A stretch of DNA of 64,000 nucleotides, taken from positions 62,001 through 126,000 of the forward strand of contig JBAMDO010000116.1 in the NCBI GenBank assembly GCA_037074765.1, in the 5' to 3' direction. The DNA is from Mansonella perstans. Taxonomy: Eukaryota > Nematoda > Chromadorea > Rhabditida > Onchocercidae. Under the pieces are notes generated by a model, which saw only the letters and a list, made by a program, of their open reading frames with translations, was not told where the DNA came from and did no database searches. Positions 45,946-60,100 of this stretch are shown here, piece by piece. The translations under genes were made by a program, and so were the position numbers. Positions within the stretch are counted from its first letter, which is position 1, and each line of letters opens with the position of its first letter.

Positions 45946-48900
45946 GTTTGCTTTTTTCACCTTTTTTTTCCTGAGATAAATTTCGTTAAATTTTTCCTGA
46001 TGATATTTCATTAATTCCATTTCACTGAGTCATCCTCTAGTTACTAGCGCTTCTTGTGCTGTTAGAAGAATGTATTTAGCCGAGAATCAATGCAAATCTG
46101 ACGTTTGGATTTCTGATATTCATTAGAAATTACTTTAAGAAAAAAACAGAGCGGAAAGTTTTTTTCTGAGCGGAAAGTTGAAAAAAGCATACAATTATTA
46201 AAAAACATTGTTGTCATTTCTTTGCATTCCAACTTTTTGCTCAATTTGCCGCCATAAATCATTAAGCTAAATTATTTATTTTATGATGGTTGCAAAAATT
46301 TTTTTACCTACTAAAAATTTGCATAATATTAAATATGAAATGAATTTAATTTTGAATAGTTTTCAAAGAAAGCTAGATAGAAAGCTGTTTCTTACTGATT
46401 GCACTTCATTCTTCAATCCTATCATCGTATTTACAGCTTAGCTCATTAGATTATCTTATTAATATCACTACCTTCTTTCTCTTTATTTTTCAACTTGTTT
46501 TATCTTTTTTCAATTGTACATTTCATTCCTCACAATCCCTCACATTTACACTGCAAAACAAACAAATCAATCAATCTTATGATCATCGACAGACTTTCAC
46601 ATCAACCATTCACATATGGTTTGATTAACTGCAGTTGAAGTTAAACAACTCTAACTCTGAGTTCTATTTTGAATTCTAATTCTGACTAGAAGTTAATCTG
46701 TTCTATTTTGATAGTTTCAAATTGCAGTATATGGCCACTAAATTAATCACAATATAATAGATAGCCACTAAATTAACCACTTTAACTCATATTGCATCAC
46801 AACACTCATTTCTTGATAGCAGCTGTTCATTTTTGTTGAAAAATGTTTAAAAAAAGTGATGCTTAGGAAAAATCAATCAATACTTCTCTAATCAGTCCTG
46901 ACGTTGAGCATTATAATTGCTTTTGATAAAATCGCAAACTTAACAATATGAAAAGAAATCATCTTCCCAGGAAAATTAAAACATTTCCAATATTTAGATA
47001 AAAAAAGAGAAACAAAAGAAAAAAAAAACAAAATTGGTAAAAATTATTTTAGTTTTGGAATTTAAATTTCAACTTCATAAGTATGAATAATTTGAAATGA
47101 TTGAAAATGTAAGTGAAATGATTATTGTGATTAGTTTACATTACCTGAAATAAGATAAGCGATAAGAGAAGTAATAAATTTGACGGTAGCAAAAAAAAAT
47201 TTGGAAATACGGATTAAATTATTTCATAAAAATCAAGCATCAACTACTATTTTACTTAATCAATTGTTCCTTATTTTTCTATATTCCTGAGAAAAAGAAA
47301 TCATTTTGAAATTCCACTTGTAATTTTAGAAGATACTTCAAATCTTTGCAACGATTAAATTTCTCTGGGAAGTATATGTGTGAACAAAATGGAACAAACA
47401 GCAGAAGCTTTTTCATCGATCAAATTTAAAAAGGCATTTTTCTTTAGATCACACGATCTGAAATGCTTTAAGCAAAAAAAAACACACTATTAAATTTTTA
47501 ACTGTCTTGGCTTTTTAATATTCTTTCATCTTTTAAATTATTATTGCTATAGTATCATTTTATTTTTATTCTTATTTGTTCTTTTTTAGATTAGAATTTA
47601 TTGGCTTTTTTGTAGAATAAAATCCATTAGCATCATTTTCTTCAGCTTTTTTTCCCACTAAACAATACAAGAGCAAAATGATAAGGCGCACGTTTTGTTT
47701 GGCCATAAACACTTGGCCTTACACACACAAACACACAAATATACTTACAAGCATAACATATTATTATATTTTGGATTAACATGCGCATATGTATGATGTA
47801 TTGAGGCTTAAAAAGCTACTGAAATATAGAATAAATACATTTGGCCCAAGGGAATAAAATTTGAGAATATGTAAAGTCAAAAATTGATCAGTTTATTTCT
47901 AAGCTTTCAAGTCTTCTTTGCAGCAATTCATCTCGAAAAGGTTGCCTGGTTATTTCTTTTTGGGTAAAATTCAACAACTATCGCTATTTAACCCCTTGGG
48001 AATGAACTTTTCAAAAATTTTTTAAAATCGAAAGGCAGTGACGAGTAATATCTTATCGAATATGTTTTCATGTATTTGTTGTTTGCTGATTTCAAATGCT
48101 TTTTGGCAATTCTGAATTTGACAAACATTGTGATAGGTACGAACCAATCAATACTATTTATTGAATTTATATAAATCTTTCAATTTTAACTTTTTACTTT
48201 CAGTTTATTCATTTTTTTTTATTCCATAACAAAGCATATGAGTTAATATAAATATAGGCATTTCATCATTTGAAAATGCAAAAGTATAAATTGTAAAATA
48301 ATGTTGTTTTTTTGTTATATTTACTGATATGCTAGCTGAGGTAATCAACATGGATTGATTTAATTCATTTAATTTTATTTACTCATTCCTTATCATACAT
48401 CAGTTATCACTAGGCCTGTATCATAGTTTAGACGAAGTCAAAAAACATCGTATGCAAATAATCATTTATCCAATTTTGTTCTTTTAAAAAAAACCTGCAA
48501 ACGATTAAGATATATTTAAATATTCTTCACCTTGTAAATTTAATAACAATCGTCCTATCTGACGATTTGAGAAACTTGTAGAATTTGGAATGTTGAAATA
48601 TCACTCATAGAAATATATTGTAATTGTCTGGTTAACTGAAAGACTCATGGGACCTTTTCAAGTTTTTAAATTGTACATTAAAGTCACATTGCTTGCTTAC
48701 TTAAAACTTAATACTTTATCCATTCACTTTTTTTTAACAATATGAAAAAAGAATGTGATCCAGAAAAATGACTTCTCCGCTATTCATAACTTGCTAATTC
48801 TCACATCGGTCTTTGAAATTACTCTATTTGAATTTTTATTTGCTTTTCAAATTCCTAAATATCCTAAATGTTTACAAAATCGTGGAAAATTTTAATAATG

Positions 48901-50633
48901 GGAAATTATGGAAAGATGCTTTTTTCTTTTCATTTCTCACAAAAACAGAAGATAGTGTTTTTATTGGCATAAGTAAGATTATTTTCTAAAAAAAATCAGA
49001 AATCCTTCGTAGAATAAGTAAAGTTAATGTGCAAAAATGTCAAATTAACCACTTATTGAAACATATAATTTGATTTCCTTGAATTTACACAATTATTTTG
49101 ATATACAAGGCAGTAGTTTAATATATTTTCTTGATAACATTTACTGCAATCAAATTACGTTAAAATGATCATCATGAAAATCATGGACCTGGTTTCCTCA
49201 ATTCAAATTTTTTAATTGACCTTCTTTATGAAAAAAAAAAAAATTTCAGGAATAAAGCTGATGAAATAAGCTTCATTAGAGTCATTCTATACCATCATTA
49301 TCAAGTTTAGCAATTGTGATGAAAACAATAGATTTCAATTGAAAATCAATTGAAAATAACTGAAAACCAGCTGCAATTTACAATTTTAGTATCTTTTTAC
49401 GATCATTTGATTGTATTTTTTTCTAGCAAAGATAAACCTATAAACAATGTTTGGATTGATCATAAAAGATACTAAAATTGTTAGCACTTTTTTTTAATTA
49501 CATTTTGATAGAGCGTCTGATAGCTGCGTTTATAGTTTTCTATTTGTTCATCATTCTGTTAGGCTCCTTTACTAGCTAGGGCAATTTCGCCGCTGATAAC
49601 ATTACTCAATTTGTATAGTAAAAACATTGCATTTTAATTGCGGTAATCTCAGCCAAGAATAAGAAGAGGAAAGAATTTGTTAAAACTTCTTTTTAAAATA
49701 GCTACTATTTGTAGAAAAGTAAGAGACATCTTGTATTCGAAAAATAGAATGACAGGATCAATGGAAATGTGATTAATTTTTATTTTATTAAAATGAAATT
49801 TTAAAATCTGTTCTTTGAATGATAAAACTAAAATCTCAAATTATTTAAGACGAGATATCTACGAAAAGGAATGAGAAAAGGAAATTTATAAAATTATTGG
49901 TTAGCTTTAGAAACTTAATGAAGCTTATTAATTTTGCTCAGTGCATTTATCTTCATAGTTATTTCTTCTCTTCCTGGCATGTTGGCATAATTTCGTTTTG
50001 ATTCATTTTTTTTTTTTTTTTTTGATATATCATTGATTGTTGAGTAAGCAACAATATTCGTTTCATTAGCACAAATATCGAATTTTTTTTAGACTTAAAT
50101 CATTATTGATTACTTTTTTCTGCGGCTATGCATACATTCTTATAGGCAATTTCCAGTAACAATAGTATATCAACCACTAAATCTTAGATACAGATTTTTT
50201 TTTCATTCTAGAAAATTCGAAAATATAACTTTTTCCTTCTTTATCCGATAAAATCAACTTAACTGTTATCGAATTCATGACATTTCCATTGTTTCCATTC
50301 TTCGAGTTGACGACAGCCTTTTTTGAGAATAGACCCGTTGCGAGAGTGTCATCATAAAAATCCTTTTATATATCTTGTTCTACCCTCCTGCAATAATTAT
50401 TTTGCGTTTGCTTATCACTCATTCTATGTTCCAGGAAAATTAAGAAATCACATAAATCTTGAATAACACAAATTTGATAGGAAAATGATTAAAAGAAAAA
50501 TAAATTGAAGGAAGGGTAATCAAATATTGCTTGTGAGCATCAACAGGAAATTAGGCAAGTTAACAATTTGGTTTGTGTCAGGAACATAGAATATTTCCAT
50601 GCATTAAGAAGCAGAAGTTGGATAAAAAAGGTT

Positions 50634-50864
50634 TCAGAGATGGAGATCCTGGATTTTTATGGAATAATTAGATCTTTCAAATCCACTACCAATGATTTCT
50701 TGACACAATTTCTGCAGATTTGAAGGAAGTAAAAAAAATAGTGGTCGAAAAATTAATTCAATAAGAAATCTTTTTCGACCCATTATCACCGCTCTCTTTC
50801 TTTCTCCTGGAAATAGATTTCTTAATTCTTTTACGCTTTTAATTAAAGACCACAAGAGAGCCAT
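50634..50864 (-). CDS. possible small single-exon gene on the opposite strand, unrecognised
   Basis: A frame of 76 codons begins with ATG in a favourable AAAATATGG context and ends at TGA. The predicted product is basic, with a central hydrophobic stretch (LIELIFRPLFFLLPSNL) and a balanced composition including Gly, Glu, Pro, Trp and Cys, unlike the T-rich chance frames nearby. It would lie inside an intron of the plus-strand gene. No upstream acceptor was identified and no family is recognised, so chance remains possible. Confidence 0.28.
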   Translation of the reverse strand: MALLWSLIKSVKELRNLFPGERKRAVIMGRKRFLIELIFRPLFFLLPSNLQKLCQEIIGSGFERSNYSIKIQDLHL

Positions 50865-51726
50865 ATTTTTCCGTTTACTTTTCTTCTAAAAAAAAACTCT
50901 CATTATGTAATCAAAATTATTTATTTCAAAAAGTTCACTACGCTTGAAATGATTTTTGCTGATCTTCAACAATTCCAAAGATGGTTCCATCAGTAGAGAA
51001 AGATTGATGATGAGATGAAATCAGGCATAGAAGTAGTAGGTGTATGAGTACACAAGATTATGAAAATGCAACTACTTTCATGAAAACTATAGGCTCAAAA
51101 GTTTTTTGGGATTTTCGAGCTCAAAGAATGATAAGGGCTATTTTATAAAGTAGTAATAATTTCTTGATTTTCTGTCATACTAAATCTCTTTCATGAATTT
51201 ACACATTTAATTTATATTGATAGATTTTCCCTTATTATTAAAAATGAAATTGTAGTAATTTTTTAAATTATAAAATGATAGGAAAGAAAAAGGAGAAAGT
51301 TAATTTTATCCTAATTTTTTTATCTTAGTTTCATCTTACTTTGTTTTCCGGCATAAAAAGAAAATTCAGCTAAAGAACAAACAACTAAGTGGCAAAACAG
51401 AAGTTAATTATTTTCTAGCTCTTTTGCAATTCTGTTTGAAGAATTTCAAATTTCTTTTAAAGCTTTTAGATAGACAAAAAATAAGTGACTCCTTCCGTCG
51501 TTTCCCTCTAAAAAATCATGGAAAAAAGTCGATCTGTCACTTAACAAAGTAGCTGGACCGGAAAGCCTTGCACAATTTTTCTGAATAGACAAGGTAGTCC
51601 GAATGTCCATTTGTCAAGATAATCTATTATTTAAATATGCATCCGATAATAGAAGAAACAGAAAATCGAGAAGTTCATGCTTGGCTCATTGTTCTCTTTT
51701 TGTCTTGTCAACTTTTTTTCTTTCAG

Positions 51727-51837
51727 TGCCATAGAATAAGTTTTCCTTTACATAAGCCTGAGAATAAGAAGGTGAAAGCAAATGAAGAGCAAAGTGCTGC
51801 AAAAGAAAAATCCTATCATCTCGAGCTGGAACTTCCT
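51727..51837 (+). CDS. possible internal exon of the large plus-strand gene
   Basis: A strong acceptor (TTTTTTTCTTTCAG ending at 51726) is followed by an open frame with coding-like charged composition (HKPENKKVKANEEQSAAKEK). Donor choices are GTGAAA at 51772 or GTTTTC at 51838; both keep phase 0. It would fit exon 2 only if that exon ended at 45488 (phase 0) rather than 45495. Confidence 0.3.
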
Positions 51838-54095
51838 GTTTTCAAAATTTCAGTTTTCCGGTCTTTTTAACTGCTAATCTATCATTGGATGAGTAATTCC
51901 GTCATTTATCATATGGTGGCCTATTATATTGAGTTTTTGCCATTTTGCGTTCATGGATTTTCAATCTTTCATTTTCACCCCTTTCATCATCCATAATCTA
52001 TATCAGTAAAGAGCAATACTCATAGCTAATAAACATTGCATTATCAATCACTAAGCGCATTATCAATCTCTAAATGATGACGATAAATGACAGCGGTCCG
52101 AAGAACATGTGCTAACAGTTGTTTGTTGATAGATGTTATTGATGAGATCGATAGATATTTGTAATCTTGTACAAGAGAGATTTATTCTTTAACTAATACC
52201 CTGTTCTACTTCCTCCATTAATTTTTATTATCATTTTCTTCACATTATTTCTATACTTTTGTTTTTTTTTTCACACATATCACTAATCATGACATATAAT
52301 TAATCCTGATTAATCTTTTTCTATCATGATAAGCAATTATCCTCTGCCTCTGCATCATACCCAAAGCTAGGCCCTCAAACAGTCTTCTAACTCATTCATT
52401 ATTTTCAAATGACATCTGCATTTATTTCAGGGTTCTTCTTTTTTAATCAAAATTTAGCAAATTTAGAAATGTTAATACTGTTTCAATCAGTAATTACTAA
52501 TTATTTACCATAAATAGGAAGCCATTTACTGGAAGACTGATGATGCTTGAAAAATTATTGCAACAATATGACTAATGGCCACTTGGGAATAAACAGAAGA
52601 TTATTTCAAAAATTTGCCTAAAACTATAAATGAATTCAACAGAAAAGAAACTGAATTCATCTAATTATTAATAGACAGCAATTTTTTTTTTGCGAAAAAA
52701 AAGTCTAATGAATAGCAATAAGAATACTGTATCTATTGTTCCATGTATGTTCCAGTTTTCCTAAAAAAAAGTTTTCATAATCGATCTGATCGAACCTTTA
52801 ATCGATGTTTTGTTCAAATATTTTATTTCTATGCTATTTTTATACTACTTTTTCCGGTCTTATTTATTAGTATTTTCCTCACTAAACTTAACTTCTTCAC
52901 TTACAAGTTACTTTACCAACCACTTGAAACTATCTTTTTGAAAATAATGCAGTGGATTTGATCTTATAAGGATATTAATCAATATCCTCGACAGTTTTTT
53001 TTAATCTTTTTCCTTCCTCAATAATCTCATCATAGTAATCTTTTTTAATGTATTTTTTGTATTTTTTGTGAAAAGGAAAAAAAAATTGTTTATTCAAATT
53101 TTGTCAATTTAAAAAGTTCAAAATAAACTGGTTGAAAGTGGAGTATAAAAATACTGAAATTTTTAAACACATGCGTCTTACATTGCTTTTAAAGTAGAAA
53201 TGTCTAAATTCTAAATTTTTGCCTGATTTGTTAATTCAGTAAAATTTGATTTAAAATTTGCATATTTCTAAAAAGAAAAAACTGGTGGAATATTGCGCTT
53301 TCATATTTATCACGTAATTCACACATGAATTTATGAAATACTACTTTTTGTTTTATACATCAAAAAATTGATAATATTTTGTAGAATAGTTATAATTACC
53401 ATTATTTTCGAGTATACCAAGTTGCACGGTGATGAAATGAGCAAATAAAACAATTGAGTTTTTTCAAATTTCTCTCAACTAACTATTAATCAATAAAACT
53501 TTTATTTTCTTTAAGAACTTTTGTTTTTATTGCTTTAATTTTCACCTCTAAAAATTAGGAAACACCAATCGTAAAAAATTCGATTAACAATTGCTTCATT
53601 AGTGATGAATTCACTGAGAGTTTTGGGCAAATTCTTCTCAATCCTTCAGTTATCAATTGATCTTCTGATACATTATTAGCAATATCTCTCTCTCTTTTCC
53701 TAGAATCATCAAGAAGCATAAATTCTGCTTACTTATTTTGGGCTGCTTTATTAACATCCTAAATATTATCTATCCCAATTCTAGCTATACGATCAACAAT
53801 GATCCCATAATTACCCATGTTAAAAACAAATTTTTTAATGCATTGACTAATTTTCAAAATTAATTTTTAATATTTTTTCTCCGATCCAATTTCCTTTTGA
53901 CTTTAATGTAAATTTTTTGATTGCCAAGACACTAACAAATGTTTAAAATTCCAAGCGTGTGTAATTAGATTTCAAAATCATCTATGGTGTTGATTGATTC
54001 ATTCCGTTAACAAAATGATTGCATATTTTGTTTGGCGCTATGCTTACTATTTGGTCTAATTTAAATTTCAAAATATATGTTATTTGTGGTTTCAG

Positions 54096-54221
54096 TGAAA
54101 AATGGAAAAAATCGTGATTGGGATGAATTTTATTTGAGTTTAAACAGATTTACGATTATTCCATAAAATGGTTTTGCTGTTGTTCCTGTAATCTATGAAT
54201 ATATGAAAACTACTTTGTACG
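54096..54221 (+). promoter_or_regulatory. 5' UTR of the second start exon, with acceptor and short uORF
   Basis: A good acceptor (GTGGTTTCAG) ends at 54095, 126 bases before the ATG at 54222. The leader contains an ATG (54102) with an 11-codon frame ending in TGA, and in-frame stops before 54222 make that ATG the likely start. A competing reading is an internal exon in another frame (KNGKNRDWDEFYLSLNRF) ending at a TAA near 54164. Confidence 0.35.
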
Positions 54222-54930
54222 ATGTCAACAACTCCAACTGACGAAAAAAAGTTACTACCGGACGAAAAAATCCGTTCTCGGTCGTTAAAATATAGTTGTA
54301 CTGGCGGGGATTATAGTGGTGCCATAACTTTGCTACCAATGAAAATGCCTTCCTTAAATCCAGAAAAACAGACTGAAGCAATACAGCCTCGACCAATTTT
54401 TCCAATATCTAATCGCACACCATTAGTAAAAACATTGGCTCATCGGCAGTTACGCAAATACGCCAGTGAAACGAACTTTCCAGCACCAGTACAAGCTGGC
54501 AGCTCTTCAGATTTATTATCAAAAGAAAAAGACCAGAGGACATCTATCGATAAAAAAGAAGTTTTTCCCATTGAAACCGTCACCGGTGATGCAGTACTTC
54601 GAGATGGTAATATTCCGTGTCCTAAAAACGTTAAACGTGAAGATTCGGAAGGTGAAGCAAGTTACTCAGGAAGTGATGCAACATTAGCTAGCATATCAAT
54701 GACTCCAATTTTACGGCAAAAATTAGGGCGATTCCGCTTGAATCGACCAAAAAATTCAACATTTATGCATTCTTCGGATACTTATAATGCTCCAACATCG
54801 GCTACACCACAATCTACTGATTCCTTCCAACAAGCCGCACTTGGAATAGCCGGAAGCATGGAAGAACGTCGAGAGAGTATTTTTTTCAACATAGACGATG
54901 ACAGCCTACACGAATTCGAGGATGAGAAAG
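54222..54930 (+). CDS. second start exon (isoform B) of the large gene; disordered phosphosite-rich protein
   Basis: A single exon of 709 bases, the longest coding exon in the window, with donor GAAAG-GTAACT and 236 complete codons. The frame starts MSTTPTDEKKLLPDEK, and a TGA lies in frame a few codons upstream of the ATG. Composition is Ser/Thr/Pro/Glu-rich with no hydrophobic segment. Notable patches are TPILRQKLGRFRLNRPKNST (basic), GSMEERRES (a PKA-type RRxS site) and an acidic end (NIDDDSLHEFEDEK). It ends in phase 1, the same phase as the exons at 43558, 45495 and 45945, which is what alternative first exons of one gene would need. Downstream partner candidates are 55130-55144 or 60884-60966. 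The protein was not recognised. Confidence 0.72.
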
Positions 54931-56278
54931 GTAACTTATTTCATAAATAATTCAATAATTCCGAATTGAAAAACAACTAAGTGACACAAATTAAACAACT
55001 GAAGAAGTGCTTATTTTTTGATTCTTTTGTTTTCTTTACTATCAGTATTTCTTTTTTTAAACTCTAACATTTGAAAGAGACGAGATTTTTCCTTTCTTCG
55101 ATGCAAAATTATTTTTCAGCGGACTTTTATTTCACAACTTTTTAGTATTTCGATTAATTTTCCATATTTCAATTTAACACTTACATTTCCAAGATCTTAC
55201 AAAAATATAATGTGGAGTGATGAATGAAAAAATTAGAACTTTTGTCCTAAATTAGTAACCACCTTAAATTTGTTTTGACTAAAGTTAGAATGATTTTTTT
55301 CACAAATAATAAAATTATCCATTAATTTAAAATAATTGCTGTAATTATATATTCAATAAATCATAAAGCATAAAACTGCCTTCTTTAGTTTCTCTATTAA
55401 ATGCAAATTTTATTGTTTAATTATTGTTTTAATTTACGAATGACTCGTAATGTTCAATGAACGAAAGCTTACTGAACAAATCATTTTTTACTAAAACCAT
55501 CACAAAGTAAAGAATAAAAGTAATCTATATTTGTGACCTAGACCAAGCGAAATACGAATGAAACTAACATGTTGCTTTGTTTGTCTAAATTACTTTTAAA
55601 AGAAACATTTTTTCATAGCCTTTTAAGTGCTTTCAACAAAAGATAAGGATTAATTCGAGAATCCAATATGCGGATTATGTGTTTGTTTTCAAAACAAGAT
55701 GAATTAAAATTGGAAATTTTCAAGTCCTCACATATATCGCACCAATTAATTTGATCACTCTGTCTGTCTTAAAGAATCAATTTGTTTACTCTTTCTGTCG
55801 TAAGCTTTTAATTTTCACGAAGTTTAAAAAACTAGAAGTTTTGAAATTTACACAGATTTTTTCTTTTTTTTTTAATCTCCAATTACACTAGGAAAGGCTT
55901 AAAATTAGTTGAAAGAGATGACTAAAATTTGAAAAAAAAAGTTAAAACTATGGAACATTTTTTAAAAAAATTCTTTAATTTAAGGAAAAGATATAATGCT
56001 TTATCTTAAAACTAGGGATAAATGAAGGGAGAGGGACAAGAAGAAATGGAGAGGGAAAAAGAAAGCAATATCATAAGACTGAAAATGAAGCGGAGGTTTG
56101 AATTTTTCATGGAATATTAAAACATCATCAGGTATTCATTCATTCTGAAATTCATCTTTCGCAATGAATAAAAACTGCAAAATTTATCGCTCTTCCTATA
56201 CAGGCCTTCAATTAGCTTTTTCAAACGTTTTCTTAAAAAAAAGAATTGAACGATATTTTTTGTTAAATTAAAAATGAC

Positions 56279-56332
56279 ATTTCATTATTGAAAATACCAG
56301 GTGACATTTCATTATTGAAAATATCAGGTATT
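56279..56332. repeat. tandem duplication of a ~30 bp unit
   Basis: CATTTCATTATTGAAAATAC followed by CAGGTGA, then CATTTCATTATTGAAAATAT followed by CAGGTAT, head to tail. Confidence 0.85.
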
Positions 56333-59300
56333 CACTACAATTAGATAACTTTTTAGGCTTAATCAACAGGAATTATTTAAATTCTTCTTTTTAATTCATC
56401 AATTCGACCGTATAAAAGCTAAAAAGTTAAATGAAAAAATCGAAGATACTAAACTGAAATAAAAGTATCAAATTTTTTTTCTTCAATAACAATAAATGAC
56501 TGTCTTGTAAGATGGACTAAAGTAATTGCTTATTGGACTAAAAAAAAGTATTTATTGTCATTGTTACTGACTAATTATTTCTGTCCCTAAATTGGTATCA
56601 TTAAATTTTAAAATATTCTGAAATTTGAAAAAGCGAAATGAGATGCTCTTCCTGCTAATCAATTACTAAAAGTACTTTTTATCTTTTTTCCAATAATTAT
56701 TCCAAAATATTTCGTAAGTTTAATTGGCTTCATTCATGCAAAAATGAGCAGTTTGAAAAGTTTTTTTTTTATAGAAATTAAATAGTTAGTCCTGAATCAA
56801 TCATATTACAGCCTGAAGCTAGCAGAGTTAAAAACACAAATCTCTGAGAAAAAATCAAAAAAATAAACAATGTTAATTCTTTTTAATTAATTATTTTTTT
56901 GATTCTTTTTGTTCTATTGCTAAACAATTATAATATTTGCAACTACAATTACATCGATCTCTTAAAGTTTACTTAAAATAGAATATGAAAGAGTGGGAAA
57001 AGTACTTGTTTTGTATGATCAGAATGCAATTATAGATGAGGAGAAACCGCACTCTTAATCCTTGAATCCCAATGTTCAGATCAAATTTTGAAATGCGAAA
57101 GGAATGCAATGATGCAGTAACTTTTTCTGTTTTACTTTTCGAAAGAAATATTACTATGCTAGCCATATATTACACTTTTGTTCACGATACTTCCGATTCA
57201 TTACTCTTTGAAAAAATTATTTATTTCTTAAAAATCATACAATTGTTTGTAAAATATTACATCTCTTTTTTTTCTATGGATAAAAAAAAAGAAGTATCTA
57301 TCATTGGTATGCTATTGGATGTTGCAAAGATGCAAGAAAATTTGTTGAAATCATTGACAGTAATTTCATCAATCTTTTGAACAGTGCACTAGAAAAATTT
57401 TTTTTTTAAAATTTTTCCTTAAAATTTTCACGTATCTTTTTTTCATCTGCTTTAAACTGTTTATCATGTATATAAATTAAAGCATTGACAGATGACACGA
57501 TGATTTCAAACATTTAAATGTTAGAATAAAAACATTTAAAAACCAATGAAGAGCAATTGCTTGAAGATAACAAAACTAATTGCATCAATAAGTACTATCG
57601 ATTTATTCACTTTTTTTTTAAATAAACTGAAAGTTTATTAATTAAAACTTTTGCGCTTATTTTCACAATGTTGCAATGCAATGCTTCACATCTGTTTTTC
57701 CTGTATCATTCTCACTTTATTTTTCATTCCAAAAGTTGTTCTTGTTTTTTTTTCGATGATTTCAATTGTAAAATTAGATCAGTGAACATTCTCTGATAAT
57801 TAATTCCGCTATTTCATTTTTCATAACCTTCGCAAAAAAAAAGTATATACATTTCTTGAAGATAATTTTAAATAATGCTCTGCCATCTCATTTCATAACT
57901 TTTGCAAAAATTACACCTTTCATTCAGCTTTTATTCAGATTGATTTGATTAGTCTTCTAGTCAAGTTTTATAATGAATGAAAAGTTGATAATAATTTGGT
58001 TTATTAGAAATTTTCAAAGTTGCGAAACAATTTGAAAAAAATTAAATATGACTTCGTCATAGTATTATTATGCCTAAAATTACTTTCAAGCTATTATCTA
58101 TAGAAACCATTCATCATTTTCAATTTGTAGTTTATTTTTTATTCCAATTTTTCGTTTTATTTTATTTCATCAATTATTATTATTTTTATTTATTATTATT
58201 CATATTATTGGTTACAATATGACCAGATTTTATTGAGAGTTCTTTAAAAGTTTTCAAGAAATATTAATTTTGATTGAAACAATTTAAGTACAAATTTCGG
58301 ATATACATAGAATATCGAATAAATAAAAGAGAAAATCTTATTCGCCGTTTCAGTATACTGCCAAGAATCTAAATAATTCTATTTTTCAAAAAATAAGTTC
58401 TTGGATTTAGCTCTTGCTCTGATTATTACTACAGTATTGTGCATATGCCCAAATTTTTTGAACAAAAAACTTGAAATTGCTGCAAATAATAATCAACGGG
58501 AATAAAATATGAATAAATGCATCTGAAAGAAAACGCAACATGTCATAAACAATGAACAAGTAGATCCAATAGAAGTAGCTGAAGCATACTTAGTAGAAGA
58601 GAGTTGAAATAATTGTATCAAAAATTAATTAAGCTAATTTCGTTGGCTTTTTTTGCTTCTTCTAGTTTAAGTGTAGACGTAGTACAGAAAGCTTTCTTTG
58701 ACATTTTCTCTCTTCTACAGATATTCATCGCTTTTCCATTCACTCCATTCATTTTATTATTCCCAGGTTTATATTAATTTTAGCTTATTCAAGTTGATGG
58801 ACACCTTCTGCAAAATCTTAGCAAATTTATTATGTCCAAAAGTATTTGCTCTTCTACCTCATTCACACGGAATCATCTGCCACTTCTCAAACAGAAAAAA
58901 AAACTAAATTCTCTTTGTGACTCTTTCAAATTTTTCACTTTCTGATGTGACATTGCAATATTTGCAACATTTTCTCATTTTTTTTACTTCATTAGAAATT
59001 TTCGGAGTATTCTTAAACTGCACTTTTAAATAATATCTTATAGGAAATCATTGGAGAAAGGACAAACAAGAAATACTAATTGAGGATTATATGTAAGAGT
59101 TGTTTCAAAATTTCAGGACATTTTTCATTTTTTTCTTTGAATTTTCACTGAAATTGAAAAGAGCTCAGATATTTCTGAAATTTTTCAAAAGTTTTTTGTC
59201 AATACTTTTTTTGGGATGACATAGGAATCAAAATAATGGAAAAAGTATTGTCATTTTTGATTAATTGGAACTGTCAAAAGAAATTAAACCAGAAAAATGA

Positions 59301-60040
59301 ATTGAAGCGAATATTTTGATGTTTACATTCGAAATAAAAAGTTTTAGCAGATGAAGGCATATAGCCAAGAGTTTTTACCACAACGAATGACTAATAACTT
59401 TGCCAATATCATCAATGATAATTGAATAAAGTAAATTCTTCAAAATAGCGTAAATGCACAACGCGAGAAAATGTTGTGTATCATAGCTCAAAAGTTACAG
59501 TGTAGCGAACGGTTACTGTACAATAGGCGGTTACAGTATAGAAAACGGTTATGTATGGCAATTCATATAAGTTATTCTTTAAATTTATGCTTTAAATAGA
59601 TCCATGAAGTTATATTGGTATTTGGGAGACTTAATTAAATTTTATAAGCTTATAGTTCAGAATAATTTAGAGATGAAAGGCAATGGGCAATCTACAGTTT
59701 ATTTCAATTTTCTCTGTATTCCAAGCTTGAGCTAGGTTTTGATGCTGAGTTCATTATCAAGATTTTCGCGCCTCTTTGGAAAAATGGCTAATTCTCAAAC
59801 TTCATAAAAGCTAATATTTCGATAATGATCAAAGGATTGAGAGATCTTCCTGTTGATTAGTTCCAGTACTTTTAGTATGACCGTAATTTACCGTTTACTT
59901 TTCCGTTGCATTATTTTTGATGATATTTTCAAATATCTGGATAAGCGCTTTAGGAAAAATTCAATGTTCTCAGTCACTGTGTCATAGTAAGGTTCAGTCA
60001 TTTAGTAGTGCATTAGCCTCAAACAACTCAAAGCAGCAGA

Positions 60041-60100
60041 ATGTCTTATTATTAATGACATTGAATAGAAAATGTCTTATTATAGATGACATCGAATAGA
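60041..60100. repeat. tandem duplication of a ~28 bp unit
   Basis: TGTCTTATTATTAATGACAT then TGAATAGAAAA is followed by TGTCTTATTATAGATGACAT then CGAATAGAA. Both copies stay open in the same frame, but no gene is supported. Confidence 0.8.

Larger units (their letters stand above)
45975..54095. other. long intron or intergenic stretch between exon groups of the large gene
   Basis: No exon with unambiguous partners was found. Candidates are a 37-codon exon at 51727-51837 and a minus-strand frame at 50864-50634, both listed. Small duplications (for example 46721-46782, GCCACTAAATTAA twice) and poly(T) runs (50008-50023) are otherwise the only structure. Confidence 0.5.

Noticed and set aside
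55130..55144. Tiny terminal exon for the frame ending at 54930
   Set aside because: The acceptor TTTTTCAG and phase 1 fit and would end the protein in ADFYFTTF, but an eight-residue exon cannot be supported over the longer candidate at 60884.
57072..57380. 102-codon plus-strand frame
   Set aside because: No good acceptor or start context and a composition like background; possibly chance.
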